The translations under genes were made by a program, and so were the position numbers. This document shows positions 19,844-29,696 of a stretch of DNA of 32,420 nt, piece after piece. Each line of letters begins with the position of its first letter. The stretch's first letter is position 1. The stretch comes from Pseudomonas sp. Root71 (GTDB taxonomy: Bacteria; Pseudomonadota; Gammaproteobacteria; Pseudomonadales; Pseudomonadaceae): positions 1 through 32,420 of the forward strand of contig NZ_LMHY01000013.1 of assembly GCF_001429045.1 (NCBI RefSeq), read 5' to 3'. A model generated the notes under the pieces. It had not been told where the DNA came from, made no database searches, and was given only the letters and a program-made list of their open reading frames with translations.

Positions 19844-20848
19844 ATGAGCGTTATCGATCTTCGCAGCGACACCGTTACTCAACCTTGCGCCGGCATGCTC
19901 GACGCGATGGCCAAAGCCGCCACCGGCGATGACGTGTATGGCGAAGATCCGACGGTCAATCACCTGGAAGCCGAACTGGCCCAGCGCCTGGGTTTTGCCG
20001 CGGCACTGTTCGTGCCGACCGGCACCATGAGCAACCTGTTGGGGTTGATGGCCCATTGCGAGCGCGGTGACGAGTACATCGTCGGCCAGCAGGCCCACAC
20101 TTATAAGTACGAAGGGGGTGGAGCGGCGGTGCTGGGGTCGATCCAGCCACAGCCGCTGGAAGTACAGGCCGATGGTTCGCTGGACCTGGCGCATGTTGCC
20201 GCCGCGATCAAGCCGGACGACTTCCATTTCGCCCGTACCCGTCTGCTGGCGCTGGAAAACACCATGCAAGGCAAGGTCCTGCCGCTGGAATACCTGGCCC
20301 GGGCGCGCAGTTTCACACGCGAACATGGCCTGCAACAGCACCTGGACGGCGCACGTCTGTACAACGCGGCAGTGAAACTGGGTGTGGATGCCCGGGAAAT
20401 CACCCGGTATTTCGACTCCGTCTCGGTGTGCCTGTCCAAAGGCCTGGGCGCACCTGTCGGTTCGGTGCTGTGCGGCTCGGCCGAGCTGATCGGCAAGGCC
20501 CGGCGCCTGCGCAAGATGGTCGGTGGCGGCATGCGTCAGGCCGGGATTCTCGCGGCGGCGGGGCTGTATGCGCTGGATAACAATGTAGCGCGCCTGGCCG
20601 ATGACCATGCCAACGCGCAGTTGCTGGCCGAGGGCCTGCGCGGGGCCGGGTTCGAGGTCGAGCCGGTGCAGACCAACATGGTTTACGTGCAGATGGGCGA
20701 CCAGGCCGAGGCGATCAAGGCCTTTGCCGCCGAGCGGGGGATCAAGCTCAGTGCCGCCGCTCGTCTGCGCATGGTCACGCACATGGACGTCAGCCGTGCG
20801 CAAATCGAGCAGGTCGTCGCGACATTCGTCGACTTTTCGCGCAAGTGA
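19844..20848 (+). CDS. Low-specificity L-threonine aldolase family PLP enzyme
   Basis: A 334-residue fold-type-I PLP enzyme of the threonine aldolase family, which cleaves L-threonine or allo-threonine to glycine and acetaldehyde; beta-eliminating lyases share the fold. The N-terminus [22 protein letters not shown] and the [15 protein letters not shown] segment are diagnostic. The cofactor lysine is Lys199 in [29 protein letters not shown] carries the pyridine-binding Asp. The start at 19844 follows CCGAGGCC about ten bases upstream. It diverges from the riboswitch-controlled ribH2 unit. I call it ltaE-like without a symbol because Pseudomonas genomes can carry more than one paralogue. Confidence 0.88.
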   Translation: MSVIDLRSDTVTQPCAGMLDAMAKAATGDDVYGEDPTVNHLEAELAQRLGFAAALFVPTGTMSNLLGLMAHCERGDEYIVGQQAHTYKYEGGGAAVLGSIQPQPLEVQADGSLDLAHVAAAIKPDDFHFARTRLLALENTMQGKVLPLEYLARARSFTREHGLQQHLDGARLYNAAVKLGVDAREITRYFDSVSVCLSKGLGAPVGSVLCGSAELIGKARRLRKMVGGGMRQAGILAAAGLYALDNNVARLADDHANAQLLAEGLRGAGFEVEPVQTNMVYVQMGDQAEAIKAFAAERGIKLSAAARLRMVTHMDVSRAQIEQVVATFVDFSRK

Positions 20849-20914
20849 TAGCGTTAGCACTCCAATTGACCGTTTCTATCGTATAAACACGCTGTACCCC
20901 GCGCGCAGGGCCGA

Positions 20915-20920
20915 TATAAT
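20915..20920 (+). promoter_or_regulatory. Candidate -10 box upstream of alaS
   Basis: A perfect TATAAT lies 75 bases before the alaS start codon. No good -35 match is seen at 17 bases, so this is a candidate only. Confidence 0.4.
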
Positions 20921-20994
20921 GCGGCCCTTTGCCGTCGCTTCGTCTGTTGACGTTTCGAACAGGCCTTTGGCCGCAGCCTCCGTGGAAGAACCTA

Positions 20995-23616
<2,622 letters not shown>

Positions 23617-23626
23617 GGCAGTACTT

Positions 23627-23653
23627 GCGGCCCACAGTCTAGTGGTGGGCCGC
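23627..23653 (+). other. Perfect 9-bp hairpin between alaS and lysC
   Basis: GCGGCCCAC (23627-23635) is the exact inverted complement of GTGGGCCGC (23645-23653), with a 9-base loop. No T run follows, so it is not a classical terminator; RNA processing or attenuation are possible. Confidence 0.6.
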
Positions 23654-23707
23654 GACGCTGTTTGAGTGATTATTTGGGCGCCCTTCATGGGCAGAGGCGG
23701 CTTTGAA

Positions 23708-24949
23708 ATGGCTTTGATCGTACAGAAATTTGGAGGCACCTCGGTCGGCACTGTCGAGAGAATCGAGCAGGTCGCCGACAAGGTTAAGAAATTCCGCGAT
23801 GCCGGCGATGACCTGGTGGTTGTGCTGTCTGCAATGAGCGGCGAAACCAACCGTCTGATCGATCTGGCCAAGCAAATCAGTGGCGACGGCCAACCGGTTC
23901 CGCGCGAGCTGGACGTGATCGTTTCCACCGGTGAGCAGGTGACGATTGCCCTGTTGGCCATGGCGCTGATCAAGCGCGGCGTGCCGGCGGTGTCGTACAC
24001 CGGCAACCAGGTGCGGATCCTGACGGATAGCGCGCACAATAAAGCGCGTATCTTGCAGATTGATGACCAGAAGATTCGCGGTGACCTGAAGGCGGGTCGT
24101 GTGGTGGTTGTCGCCGGTTTCCAGGGCGTCGACGAGCACGGCAACATCACCACCCTGGGTCGTGGCGGTTCCGACACCACCGGCGTGGCGCTGGCGGCAG
24201 CCCTGAAGGCTGACGAATGCCAGATCTACACCGACGTCGACGGTGTCTACACCACCGACCCGCGTGTGGTGTCCGTGGCTCAGCGCCTGGACAAGATCAC
24301 CTTCGAAGAGATGCTGGAAATGGCCAGCCTCGGCTCCAAGGTGTTGCAGATCCGCGCGGTCGAGTTCGCCGGCAAGTACAACGTTCCGCTGCGCGTACTG
24401 CACAGCTTCAAGGAGGGTCCGGGCACCCTCATTACTATTGATGAAGAGGAAACCATGGAACAGCCGATCATTTCCGGTATCGCTTTCAACCGCGATGAAG
24501 CCAAGCTGACCATCCGTGGCGTGCCAGACATCCCGGGCGTTGCCTTCAAGATTCTCGGCCCGATCAGTGCCGCGAACATCGAAGTCGACATGATCGTGCA
24601 GAACGTTGCGCACGATAACACCACCGACTTCACCTTCACCGTGCACCGCAACGACTACCAGGCGGCGCAAGCCGTGCTGGAAAAGACCGCTGGCGAGCTG
24701 GGTGCCCGTGAAGTCGTGGGCGACACCAAGATCGCCAAGGTGTCGATCGTCGGCGTTGGCATGCGCTCTCACGCAGGCGTGGCCAGTCGCATGTTCGAAT
24801 CCCTGGCCAAGGAAAGCATCAACATCCAGATGATCTCGACTTCGGAAATCAAAGTCTCCGTAGTGATCGAAGAGAAGTATCTGGAACTGGCTGTGCGCGC
24901 TCTGCACACGGCTTTCGAACTGGACGCACCGGCCCGCCAGGGCGAGTGA
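23708..24949 (+). CDS. lysC: Aspartate kinase (with possible internal start for a beta subunit)
   Basis: A 413-residue aspartokinase, the first step of the aspartate family pathway to lysine, threonine and methionine. The kinase domain starts MALIVQKFGGTSVGTVERIE, with GRGGSDTTGVALAAALKA further on. Two ACT domains follow (about 265 onward), where lysine and threonine feedback normally acts. The ATG at 23708 gives the family N-terminus; an in-frame ATG at 23666 would add 14 residues. An internal ATG at 24455, preceded by GAAGAGGA, would give a separate 164-residue ACT-only product, as known for the alpha/beta aspartokinases of Bacillus and Corynebacterium. A strong terminator follows. Confidence 0.95.
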   Translation: MALIVQKFGGTSVGTVERIEQVADKVKKFRDAGDDLVVVLSAMSGETNRLIDLAKQISGDGQPVPRELDVIVSTGEQVTIALLAMALIKRGVPAVSYTGNQVRILTDSAHNKARILQIDDQKIRGDLKAGRVVVVAGFQGVDEHGNITTLGRGGSDTTGVALAAALKADECQIYTDVDGVYTTDPRVVSVAQRLDKITFEEMLEMASLGSKVLQIRAVEFAGKYNVPLRVLHSFKEGPGTLITIDEEETMEQPIISGIAFNRDEAKLTIRGVPDIPGVAFKILGPISAANIEVDMIVQNVAHDNTTDFTFTVHRNDYQAAQAVLEKTAGELGAREVVGDTKIAKVSIVGVGMRSHAGVASRMFESLAKESINIQMISTSEIKVSVVIEEKYLELAVRALHTAFELDAPARQGE

Positions 24950-24959
24950 TGCGTTTGCC

Positions 24960-24995
24960 AAAAGGCGCGGTCTGACCGCGCCTTTTGTTTTTTTG
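24960..24995 (+). terminator. Rho-independent terminator of lysC
   Basis: AAAGGCGCGGTC and GACCGCGCCTTTT form a near-perfect stem with a very short loop, followed by TTGTTTTTTT. Confidence 0.9.
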
Positions 24996-25137
24996 AATGG
25001 CGTGACCCCCGAGGCTGTTCTTTTGCTCGCGCTAGTCAATACTCAGGCATGTAGGGCTGCGATCGCTCCGGTTGTGGGTCGAGTGCCTTTTTTTTGCAGA
25101 CTGTTGTCCCTGAAATGTAATGCGTGAGGAGAAAGGT

Positions 25138-25326
25138 ATGCTGATTCTGACTCGTCGGTGCGCAGAAAGCCTGATTATCGGTGATGGCGAAATCACCGTG
25201 ACCGTGCTCGGCGTCAAAGGAAATCAAGTGCGCATCGGTGTTAATGCCCCCAAAGAGGTGGCTGTTCACCGGGAAGAAATTTACCTGCGTATCAAGAAAG
25301 AGAAGGACGAAGAACCAAGCCATTAA
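25138..25326 (+). CDS. rsmA: Carbon storage / post-transcriptional regulator RsmA (CsrA family)
   Basis: A 62-residue RNA-binding protein of the CsrA family: [16 protein letters not shown], then [35 protein letters not shown]. The RNA-contacting residues Arg44-type (in VHREEIY) and the N-terminal LTRR are intact. It dimerises and binds GGA motifs near ribosome binding sites, controlling secondary metabolism, motility and biofilm under the Gac/Rsm cascade. The start is the ATG at 25138 with GAGGAGAAAGG upstream; that element itself contains a GGA, so autoregulation is possible. An upstream in-frame start at 25120 (ATG) overlaps the ribosome binding site and is not favoured. Confidence 0.97.
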   Translation: MLILTRRCAESLIIGDGEITVTVLGVKGNQVRIGVNAPKEVAVHREEIYLRIKKEKDEEPSH

Positions 25327-25388
25327 TTTTTATCGTTTTTTATGTTTGCAAACGGGGAAGAAGCTGGTTAATATACGCCCCGTGTTGC

Positions 25389-25479
25389 GGAGAGCTGGCC
25401 GAGTGGCCGAAGGCGCTCCCCTGCTAAGGGAGTACACCTCAAAAGGGTGTCGGGGGTTCGAATCCCCCGTTCTCCGCCA
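25389..25479 (+). tRNA. tRNA-Ser (GCT)
   Basis: A 91-base class-II tRNA with acceptor GGAGAGC pairing with GTTCTCC, D-arm GGCCGAGTGGCC, anticodon loop CTGCTAA (anticodon GCT), a long variable arm, TTCGAAT in the T loop, and an encoded CCA. It lies 62 bases after rsmA, with a possible -10 sequence TATACG/TAATAT near 25369-25377. Confidence 0.96.
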
Positions 25480-25544
25480 TTATTTGCGTAGTACGTTGTA
25501 ATCTGGCTTCTTCGGTAAGTTGTTGAAATTACTAGAAAAAGTGT

Positions 25545-25572
25545 TTGACATAGAGATTAGACGGCCTATAAT
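25545..25572 (+). promoter_or_regulatory. Sigma-70 promoter for the tRNA-Arg genes
   Basis: TTGACA (25545-25550) and TATAAT (25567-25572), both perfect consensus, are 16 bases apart. A GC-rich discriminator follows and the first tRNA-Arg starts at 25587. Confidence 0.85.
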
Positions 25573-25586
25573 GCGCGGCAACAAAT

Positions 25587-25663
25587 GCACTCGTAGCTCA
25601 GCTGGATAGAGTACTCGGCTACGAACCGAGCGGTCACAGGTTCGAATCCTGTCGAGTGCACCA
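25587..25663 (+). tRNA. tRNA-Arg (ACG), copy 1
   Basis: A 77-base tRNA with acceptor GCACTCG pairing with CGAGTGC, D-arm TAGCTCAGCTGGATAGA, anticodon loop CTACGAA (anticodon ACG, usually edited to ICG by TadA), T loop TTCGAAT and an encoded CCA. Confidence 0.97.
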
Positions 25664-25734
25664 TTTAAGAGTTAGTTGCAGCAATGCAGGTAACTTGGCT
25701 TCAACCAGTTGTGATCTGGTATAAAAACACAAAT

Positions 25735-25811
25735 GCACTCGTAGCTCAGCTGGATAGAGTACTCGGCTACGAACCGAGCGGTCACAGGTTCGAATCCTGT
25801 CGAGTGCACCA
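25735..25811 (+). tRNA. tRNA-Arg (ACG), copy 2
   Basis: Identical in all 77 bases to the copy at 25587 and separated from it by 71 bases. It is probably read from the same promoter and is followed by a terminator. Confidence 0.97.
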
Positions 25812-25820
25812 TACAACAGA

Positions 25821-25846
25821 AAGCCCGCTTTTAAAGCGGGCTTTTT
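25821..25846 (+). terminator. Terminator of the tRNA-Arg unit
   Basis: AAAGCCCGCTTTTAAAGCGGGCTTTTT: a perfect GC-rich stem (AAGCCCGCTTT / AAAGCGGGCTT) with a T run. Confidence 0.9.
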
Positions 25847-26005
25847 GCCGTCCGGGATTTGGCTTTTCCTTTCGTGCATCCCCTCTCGTCGAACTCCACC
25901 TGTGCTGCGATCTCGCTGGTTGTCGTAGCGATAGCTGGTGGGCGAATTGCGAATGCTGATCCTGTCCGGCTTGCCGAGGGCGCTTTCGACGTCTTGCTGG
26001 CTCAT
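25831..26005 (-). pseudogene. Possible remnant of a BamE/SmpA-like lipoprotein-type domain
   Basis: On the minus strand from 26005 the frame reads MSQQDVESALGKPDRI and continues to SYRYDNQRD, which looks like the start of a small SmpA/OmlA-type or similar domain (pattern M..ddV...LGkPd). After this the natural continuation AAQVEFDERG lies in a neighbouring frame, which would mean a single-base shift near 25910, and it ends at a stop inside the tRNA terminator. The unshifted frame runs on, antisense, into the tRNA-Arg gene, which is not credible coding. No signal peptide or lipobox is seen upstream, where a stop lies nearby. I regard it as a decayed fragment, with low certainty on family. Confidence 0.35.
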
Positions 26006-26187
26006 GCCGGTGATTGATGATTGCCTCTACACGCTCCCCGGCGTCCTCCGTGACGTTCCTTTTCAAGGGTAGCGACTACAATTTCGAAAAGGAGGTGTGT
26101 TTTCTTTTCTGGAAGCGTCGTCGCATTTTCCAGGATCAGGACGATGCTCAAGTTTGTTGTGCAAGCGCTTGTTTCAGCCGAGATTTT

Positions 26188-26358
26188 TTAACGTTTAAAA
26201 CCGTCAGGCGGTGTATCATTGCGCCCGTCAGCCCCGCCGGGGCTTGTGGAATACCTCCATGGACTTACCCAGTAGTTACTCAGTACCCCGTTTCACCAAT
26301 CATGAATTGACTGATTGATCCTTCCGGCGTGCCCCGCTGCTGGGAGTGGAGTTCGCCT
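26188..26358 (+). promoter_or_regulatory. mgtE leader region
   Basis: A possible -10 TATCAT lies at 26214-26219. The leader after it holds a perfect GC hairpin (AGCCCC-GCC-GGGGCT, 26230-26244) and a 19-codon reading frame (26259-26318, MDLPSSYSVPRFTNHELTD) that ends 40 bases before mgtE. The ribosome binding region CTGGGAGTGGAG (26341-26352) contains two GGA motifs. The rest of 26006-26187 shows no gene that I can support. Confidence 0.35.
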
Positions 26359-27801
26359 ATGTCCGATGTTGAAGTAAAGAAAACGCAGGAAAGCTTGCAG
26401 GATCGCCTGGCTCAGGTGGTCGAGTTGCTGCAGCGCCAGCGAGTTGTAGAAGACCTGACTCACCGCCAGGAAGGCCCGCATCATGACCGGGTCGAGAACC
26501 TGGTCCACCGGCAGAACCTCGTCGAGTTGCAACGCAAGCTCGATGACCTGCACTCCGCCGACGTCGCCTACATCCTTGAAGCCTTGCCGCTGGACGATCG
26601 TCTGACGCTCTGGCAATTGGTCAAGGCCGATCGCGACGGCGACATCCTCCTTGAAGTATCCGATTCGGTCCGTGAATCGCTGATCGCCGACATGGACGAT
26701 CACGAGCTCCTGGCAGCCGCCAAGGACATGGATGCCGACGAACTCGCTGACCTGGCCTCCGAGCTGCCGCGAGACGTCGTCCATGAGCTCATGGAGACCC
26801 TCGACCAGCAACAACGCGAGCGTGTGCGTTCGGCTCTGTCCTACGACGAGGAGCAGGTCGGTGCGCTGATGGACTTCGAGATGGTGACCATCCGCGAGGA
26901 TGTCAGCCTTGAAGTGGTCTTGCGTTATCTGCGCCGTCTCAAGGAGTTGCCGGGTCACACCGACAAACTGTTCGTGGTCGATTACGACGGCGTCCTCAAG
27001 GGGGTGTTGCCGATCAAGCGTTTGCTGGTCAACGATCCGGACAAACAGGTTTCCGAGGTGATGGCCAGCGATCCGGTGAGTTTCCACCCGGACGAAGACG
27101 CCTACGATGCCGCCCAGGCGTTCGAGCGTTACGACTTGATCTCCGCCCCCGTGGTCGACAAGAACGGCAAGCTGATCGGCCGTCTGACCATCGATGAAAT
27201 GGTCGACCTGATCCGTGAAGAGAGCGAAAGCGAAGTTCTCAACATGGCGGGTTTGCGTGAAGAAGAAGACATTTTTGCGTCGGTCTGGAAATCCCTGCGT
27301 AACCGTTGGGCCTGGCTGGCGATCAACCTGATTACCGCGTTCGTGGCTTCTCGGGTCATCGGTTTGTTTGAAGGTTCGATCGAGAAACTCGTGGCGCTTG
27401 CGGCATTGATGCCGATCGTGGCGGGAATTGGCGGCAACTCGGGTAACCAGACCATCACCATGATTGTTCGGGCCATGGCGCTGGACCAGGTGAGCACCGG
27501 CAACACCTCGCGTCTGATGCGCAAGGAATTGGCGGTCGCGCTGATCAACGGCGTGATCTGGGGTGGAGTGATCGGTGTGGTTGCCTACCTGTTGTATGGC
27601 AGTTGGTCATTGGGTGTGGTGATGACCGCGGCGATGACGCTCAACCTGTTGCTCGCGGCGTTGATGGGGGTCTTGATTCCGATGACCCTGGCGAAAATGG
27701 GGCGCGACCCGGCGATGGGGGCCAGTGTGATGATCACGGCCGTGACCGACAGCGGTGGCTTCTTCATCTTCCTGGGGCTGGCGACAATCTTCCTGCTTTG
27801 A
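26359..27801 (+). CDS. mgtE: Magnesium transporter MgtE
   Basis: A 480-residue Mg2+ channel/transporter of the inner membrane. The N-terminal cytoplasmic MgtE domain (roughly 30-165) includes the helical repeats DDHELLAAAKDMDADELADLASELP. A CBS-domain pair follows (about 170-290; VMASDPVSFHPDEDAYDAAQ and LISAPVVDKNGKLIGRLTIDEMVDLI), which senses Mg2+. The C-terminal five-helix membrane domain starts near residue 313 and holds the conserved PIVAGIGGNSGNQ pore segment. The start at 26359 (MSDVEVKKTQE) has GGGAGTGGAG upstream; an upstream in-frame ATG at 26329 adds ten unlikely residues. In P. aeruginosa MgtE also affects virulence through the Rsm small RNAs, which is notable beside rsmA. A terminator follows. 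Confidence 0.95.
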   Translation: MSDVEVKKTQESLQDRLAQVVELLQRQRVVEDLTHRQEGPHHDRVENLVHRQNLVELQRKLDDLHSADVAYILEALPLDDRLTLWQLVKADRDGDILLEVSDSVRESLIADMDDHELLAAAKDMDADELADLASELPRDVVHELMETLDQQQRERVRSALSYDEEQVGALMDFEMVTIREDVSLEVVLRYLRRLKELPGHTDKLFVVDYDGVLKGVLPIKRLLVNDPDKQVSEVMASDPVSFHPDEDAYDAAQAFERYDLISAPVVDKNGKLIGRLTIDEMVDLIREESESEVLNMAGLREEEDIFASVWKSLRNRWAWLAINLITAFVASRVIGLFEGSIEKLVALAALMPIVAGIGGNSGNQTITMIVRAMALDQVSTGNTSRLMRKELAVALINGVIWGGVIGVVAYLLYGSWSLGVVMTAAMTLNLLLAALMGVLIPMTLAKMGRDPAMGASVMITAVTDSGGFFIFLGLATIFLL

Positions 27802-27814
27802 AGTCCGTTTCTCT

Positions 27815-27843
27815 AAAAAACCCGCCGTCTGGCGGGTTTTTTT
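27815..27843 (+). terminator. Terminator of mgtE
   Basis: AAAAAACCCGCC-gtct-GGCGGGTTTTTTT, a perfect stem with A and T runs on both sides, so it could work in both directions. Confidence 0.93.
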
Positions 27844-27860
27844 GTGCCCGGATTTCAGGC

Positions 27861-27888
27861 AAAAAAAAGCCAGCGATCAGGCTGGCTT
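27861..27888 (-). terminator. Terminator of amrZ
   Basis: Read on the minus strand: AAGCCAGC-ctgatc-GCTGGCTT followed by a T run. It starts 17 bases after the amrZ stop. Confidence 0.9.
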
Positions 27889-27904
27889 GGGCTTTCTGGC
27901 TGAA

Positions 27905-28231
27905 TCAGGACGCGTCGGCGGCCATTTCAGCGTCATGGGCGATCAGCGAAACCAAGGCGTTCTGCTGTCGATGGGAGAGTTGGCGGAAGCGCTGCAGCAA
28001 CTCACGTTCGTGCAAGGAAAGCTCCGGGCTGTCCAGGCGCATGCTCAACTCTTCTCCCAGTGCGCCTTCCTGAATAAGACTCTGCTCAAGGCGCGCAATG
28101 ATTTCGGAGTTCATGCTGCGATGATGATTGCGAGCCACCTCGGCAATGCGTTCACGCATTCCGTCTGGCAGACGTACGACGAACTTGTCAGCCGTACGGC
28201 TGGAATAAATTGCCTGTTTCAATGGGCGCAT
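27905..28231 (-). CDS. amrZ: Ribbon-helix-helix regulator AmrZ (AlgZ)
   Basis: A 108-residue DNA-binding protein of the Arc/MetJ ribbon-helix-helix family. The sequence [52 protein letters not shown] is almost that of P. aeruginosa AmrZ, with the DNA-contacting beta strand DKFVVRLP and the tetramerisation region [20 protein letters not shown]. It controls exopolysaccharide, motility and c-di-GMP genes and represses itself. No Shine-Dalgarno is seen before the start, but the start is fixed by the match to known AmrZ. It is convergent to mgtE with two terminators between them. The 400-base region upstream (28232-28643) holds no gene that I trust and probably carries its promoter and autoregulatory sites. 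Confidence 0.95.
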   Translation of the reverse strand: MRPLKQAIYSSRTADKFVVRLPDGMRERIAEVARNHHRSMNSEIIARLEQSLIQEGALGEELSMRLDSPELSLHERELLQRFRQLSHRQQNALVSLIAHDAEMAADAS

Positions 28232-28643
28232 ATATTTAACCGGTTAGTTCAGGGGAGCGGTTTCGGGATTGGCCGCAGGATGTCTGGTAGGACAAGCGCT
28301 CTGACCAAATGTTCAACCTGAATTGATAGAGGCGCGCATCATGCCTCAAACCAGCCAGATCCTTGGCGTCAATTCTGTGACAAATATTGAACTGGATAAA
28401 GGCGTTCTGCCAGCACCAATTATCAGAAATGCGGACTGGTTTGAAAACTTCGACCAGGCCGTATCACTTCGTGCTTTCTCCACCCGACGAAAGGATTCCG
28501 GCGGGCAGGAAAAAGTGAACTCGATCCCTGTTCCTTGTCTTTACAGGATAGTGGCAAATTGCCGATTTACTAGGGGAAGTGGCATGGAGGGGGTGAATTC
28601 AGGATGGATGGCAGGCCCTGGCAGCGGGGCTGCCATGTCGGGA

Positions 28644-28823
28644 TCAGCGCAGTACCGGATCAAACTTGATCTTGCGTCCGGCGATCAATGCGAGCACGAA
28701 CAGCGCGCTGAATACGCCACAGGCGATCAGAGGGAGGGTGACGACCATGTCCTGGGTCAATGACAGATGAAAAATGCCGCTCGACAAGGCGAGGATGAAG
28801 AAACTCGCGGCTGATCTGGACAT
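28644..28823 (-). CDS. Small membrane protein, two predicted helices
   Basis: A 59-residue hydrophobic protein starting MSRSAASFFILALSSGIFHL, with a second hydrophobic stretch (VVTLPLIACGVFSALFVLALIAG) and a basic C-terminus RKIKFDPVLR. Two short membrane helices linked by a brief TQD turn are likely. The start at 28823 has CAGGAG seven bases upstream, which is the main support for coding. It lies 23 bases after the next gene upstream on the same strand (28847-29068), so the two probably form a unit. I do not recognise a family and give no function. Confidence 0.65.
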   Translation of the reverse strand: MSRSAASFFILALSSGIFHLSLTQDMVVTLPLIACGVFSALFVLALIAGRKIKFDPVLR

Positions 28824-28846
28824 GCTGTACTCCTGGTGAGGGGCAT

Positions 28847-29068
28847 TCAAAATACCAAACGTTCGGCAGGCGGAGCCGGCACCAGGATGTTTTCCTGGCT
28901 GACAAAGCCGTTCTGGTCGCTTGTCACAGCCAGCTGTGGCGCCTTCTGCAACTGAAGGTAATGCGGCATGCGTTGGGCAACCTGCGTAGTGCTGCTCTCG
29001 GGAACAAAATGAACTCCCGCTAAAGCCGCCAGTGCGATGGCATACGAGAGTGAAAGGGCGCTCTTCAT
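28847..29068 (-). CDS. Small exported protein of unknown function
   Basis: A 73-residue protein with a signal-peptide-like start (MKSALSLSYAIALAALAGVHF) and a short polar mature part (PHYLQLQKAPQLAVTSDQNGFVSQENILVPAPPAERLVF). An in-frame ATG at 29101 would add eleven residues (MFSQNNRGPPP) before the signal; the start at 29068 fits export better although its ribosome binding site is weak. There is no lipobox Cys. It probably forms a two-gene unit with the small membrane protein downstream. Family unknown. Confidence 0.55.
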   Translation of the reverse strand: MKSALSLSYAIALAALAGVHFVPESSTTQVAQRMPHYLQLQKAPQLAVTSDQNGFVSQENILVPAPPAERLVF

Positions 29069-29185
29069 GGGGGGCGGGCCTCGGTTGTTCTGTGAGAACA
29101 AAGGAAGCAGCTCGCATGCCAGAGTTTATCGGCAATTAAATTCTTTAAAAACAATGAATTAAGTTATTTTTGGTAAAGCGCCCAT

Positions 29186-29200
29186 ATTGCATTTTGCAAT
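29186..29200. promoter_or_regulatory. Palindrome ATTGCA-TTT-TGCAAT, possible operator
   Basis: A perfect 6-base inverted repeat with related TGCA/GCAAT motifs in the next 30 bases (TGCAGTGATGCAATTTGCA). It lies about 120 bases upstream of the minus-strand gene at 29068. The rest of 29102-29361 is free of genes that I can support. Confidence 0.3.
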
Positions 29201-29361
29201 GATGGCTTTTTGCAGTGATGCAATTTGCACGGTAAACAAGTCCGCGCCCGACCGAGGCGTCTGCCTACACTTAAAAAGCCTACGGACGACATGACAAAAG
29301 CCAGCCCGGCCGTTAACATGCACGCCGTCCATCGCACCGCGTATCGTCGCGGTCAACCTGT

Positions 29362-29438
29362 GTCTCAGTAGCTCAATTGGATAGAGCATCCCCCTCCTAA
29401 GGGGAAGGTTGGCAGTTCGAACCTGCCCTGGGACACCA
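29362..29438 (+). tRNA. tRNA-Arg (CCT)
   Basis: A 77-base tRNA with acceptor GTCTCAG pairing with CTGGGAC (one G-T pair), D-arm TAGCTCAATTGGATAGA, anticodon loop CTCCTAA (anticodon CCT), T loop TTCGAAC and an encoded CCA. Reads the rare AGG codon. Such tRNA genes are common integration targets. Confidence 0.95.
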
Positions 29439-29696
29439 TATTTTTCAGCTCCCCTCCTGTTCCAACGCTTCCTTTTCACGACGTGCAGATAACGTTCGAA
29501 ATCTCAGGTCCCCGGGATCTATCGACGCCATCAACCCTGCCTTGGCGACTCCTCTTCCACGTAGTCTGAATCTCCCATCCCGTCTGGGAGTATCCGCCGA
29601 TGTGCCGCCTGCGGCGCATGTTCATAGTTGTGACCAATAGATCAGAAAATGGTCCAAGGTCGACCTCGATGACTGGACCCCGCTCAGGAGAAAGTC

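Noticed and set aside
25587..25811. Duplicate tRNA-Arg considered as an attachment-site direct repeat
   Set aside because: Both copies are complete tRNAs with only 71 bases between them, a simple tandem gene duplication; no integrase or mobile content lies between.
28341..28763. Plus-strand frame (MPQTSQILGVNSV...) between amrZ and the small minus-strand genes
   Set aside because: No ribosome binding site, uneven composition, and it overlaps the better supported small membrane protein antisense. I could not exclude a shorter peptide but see no support.
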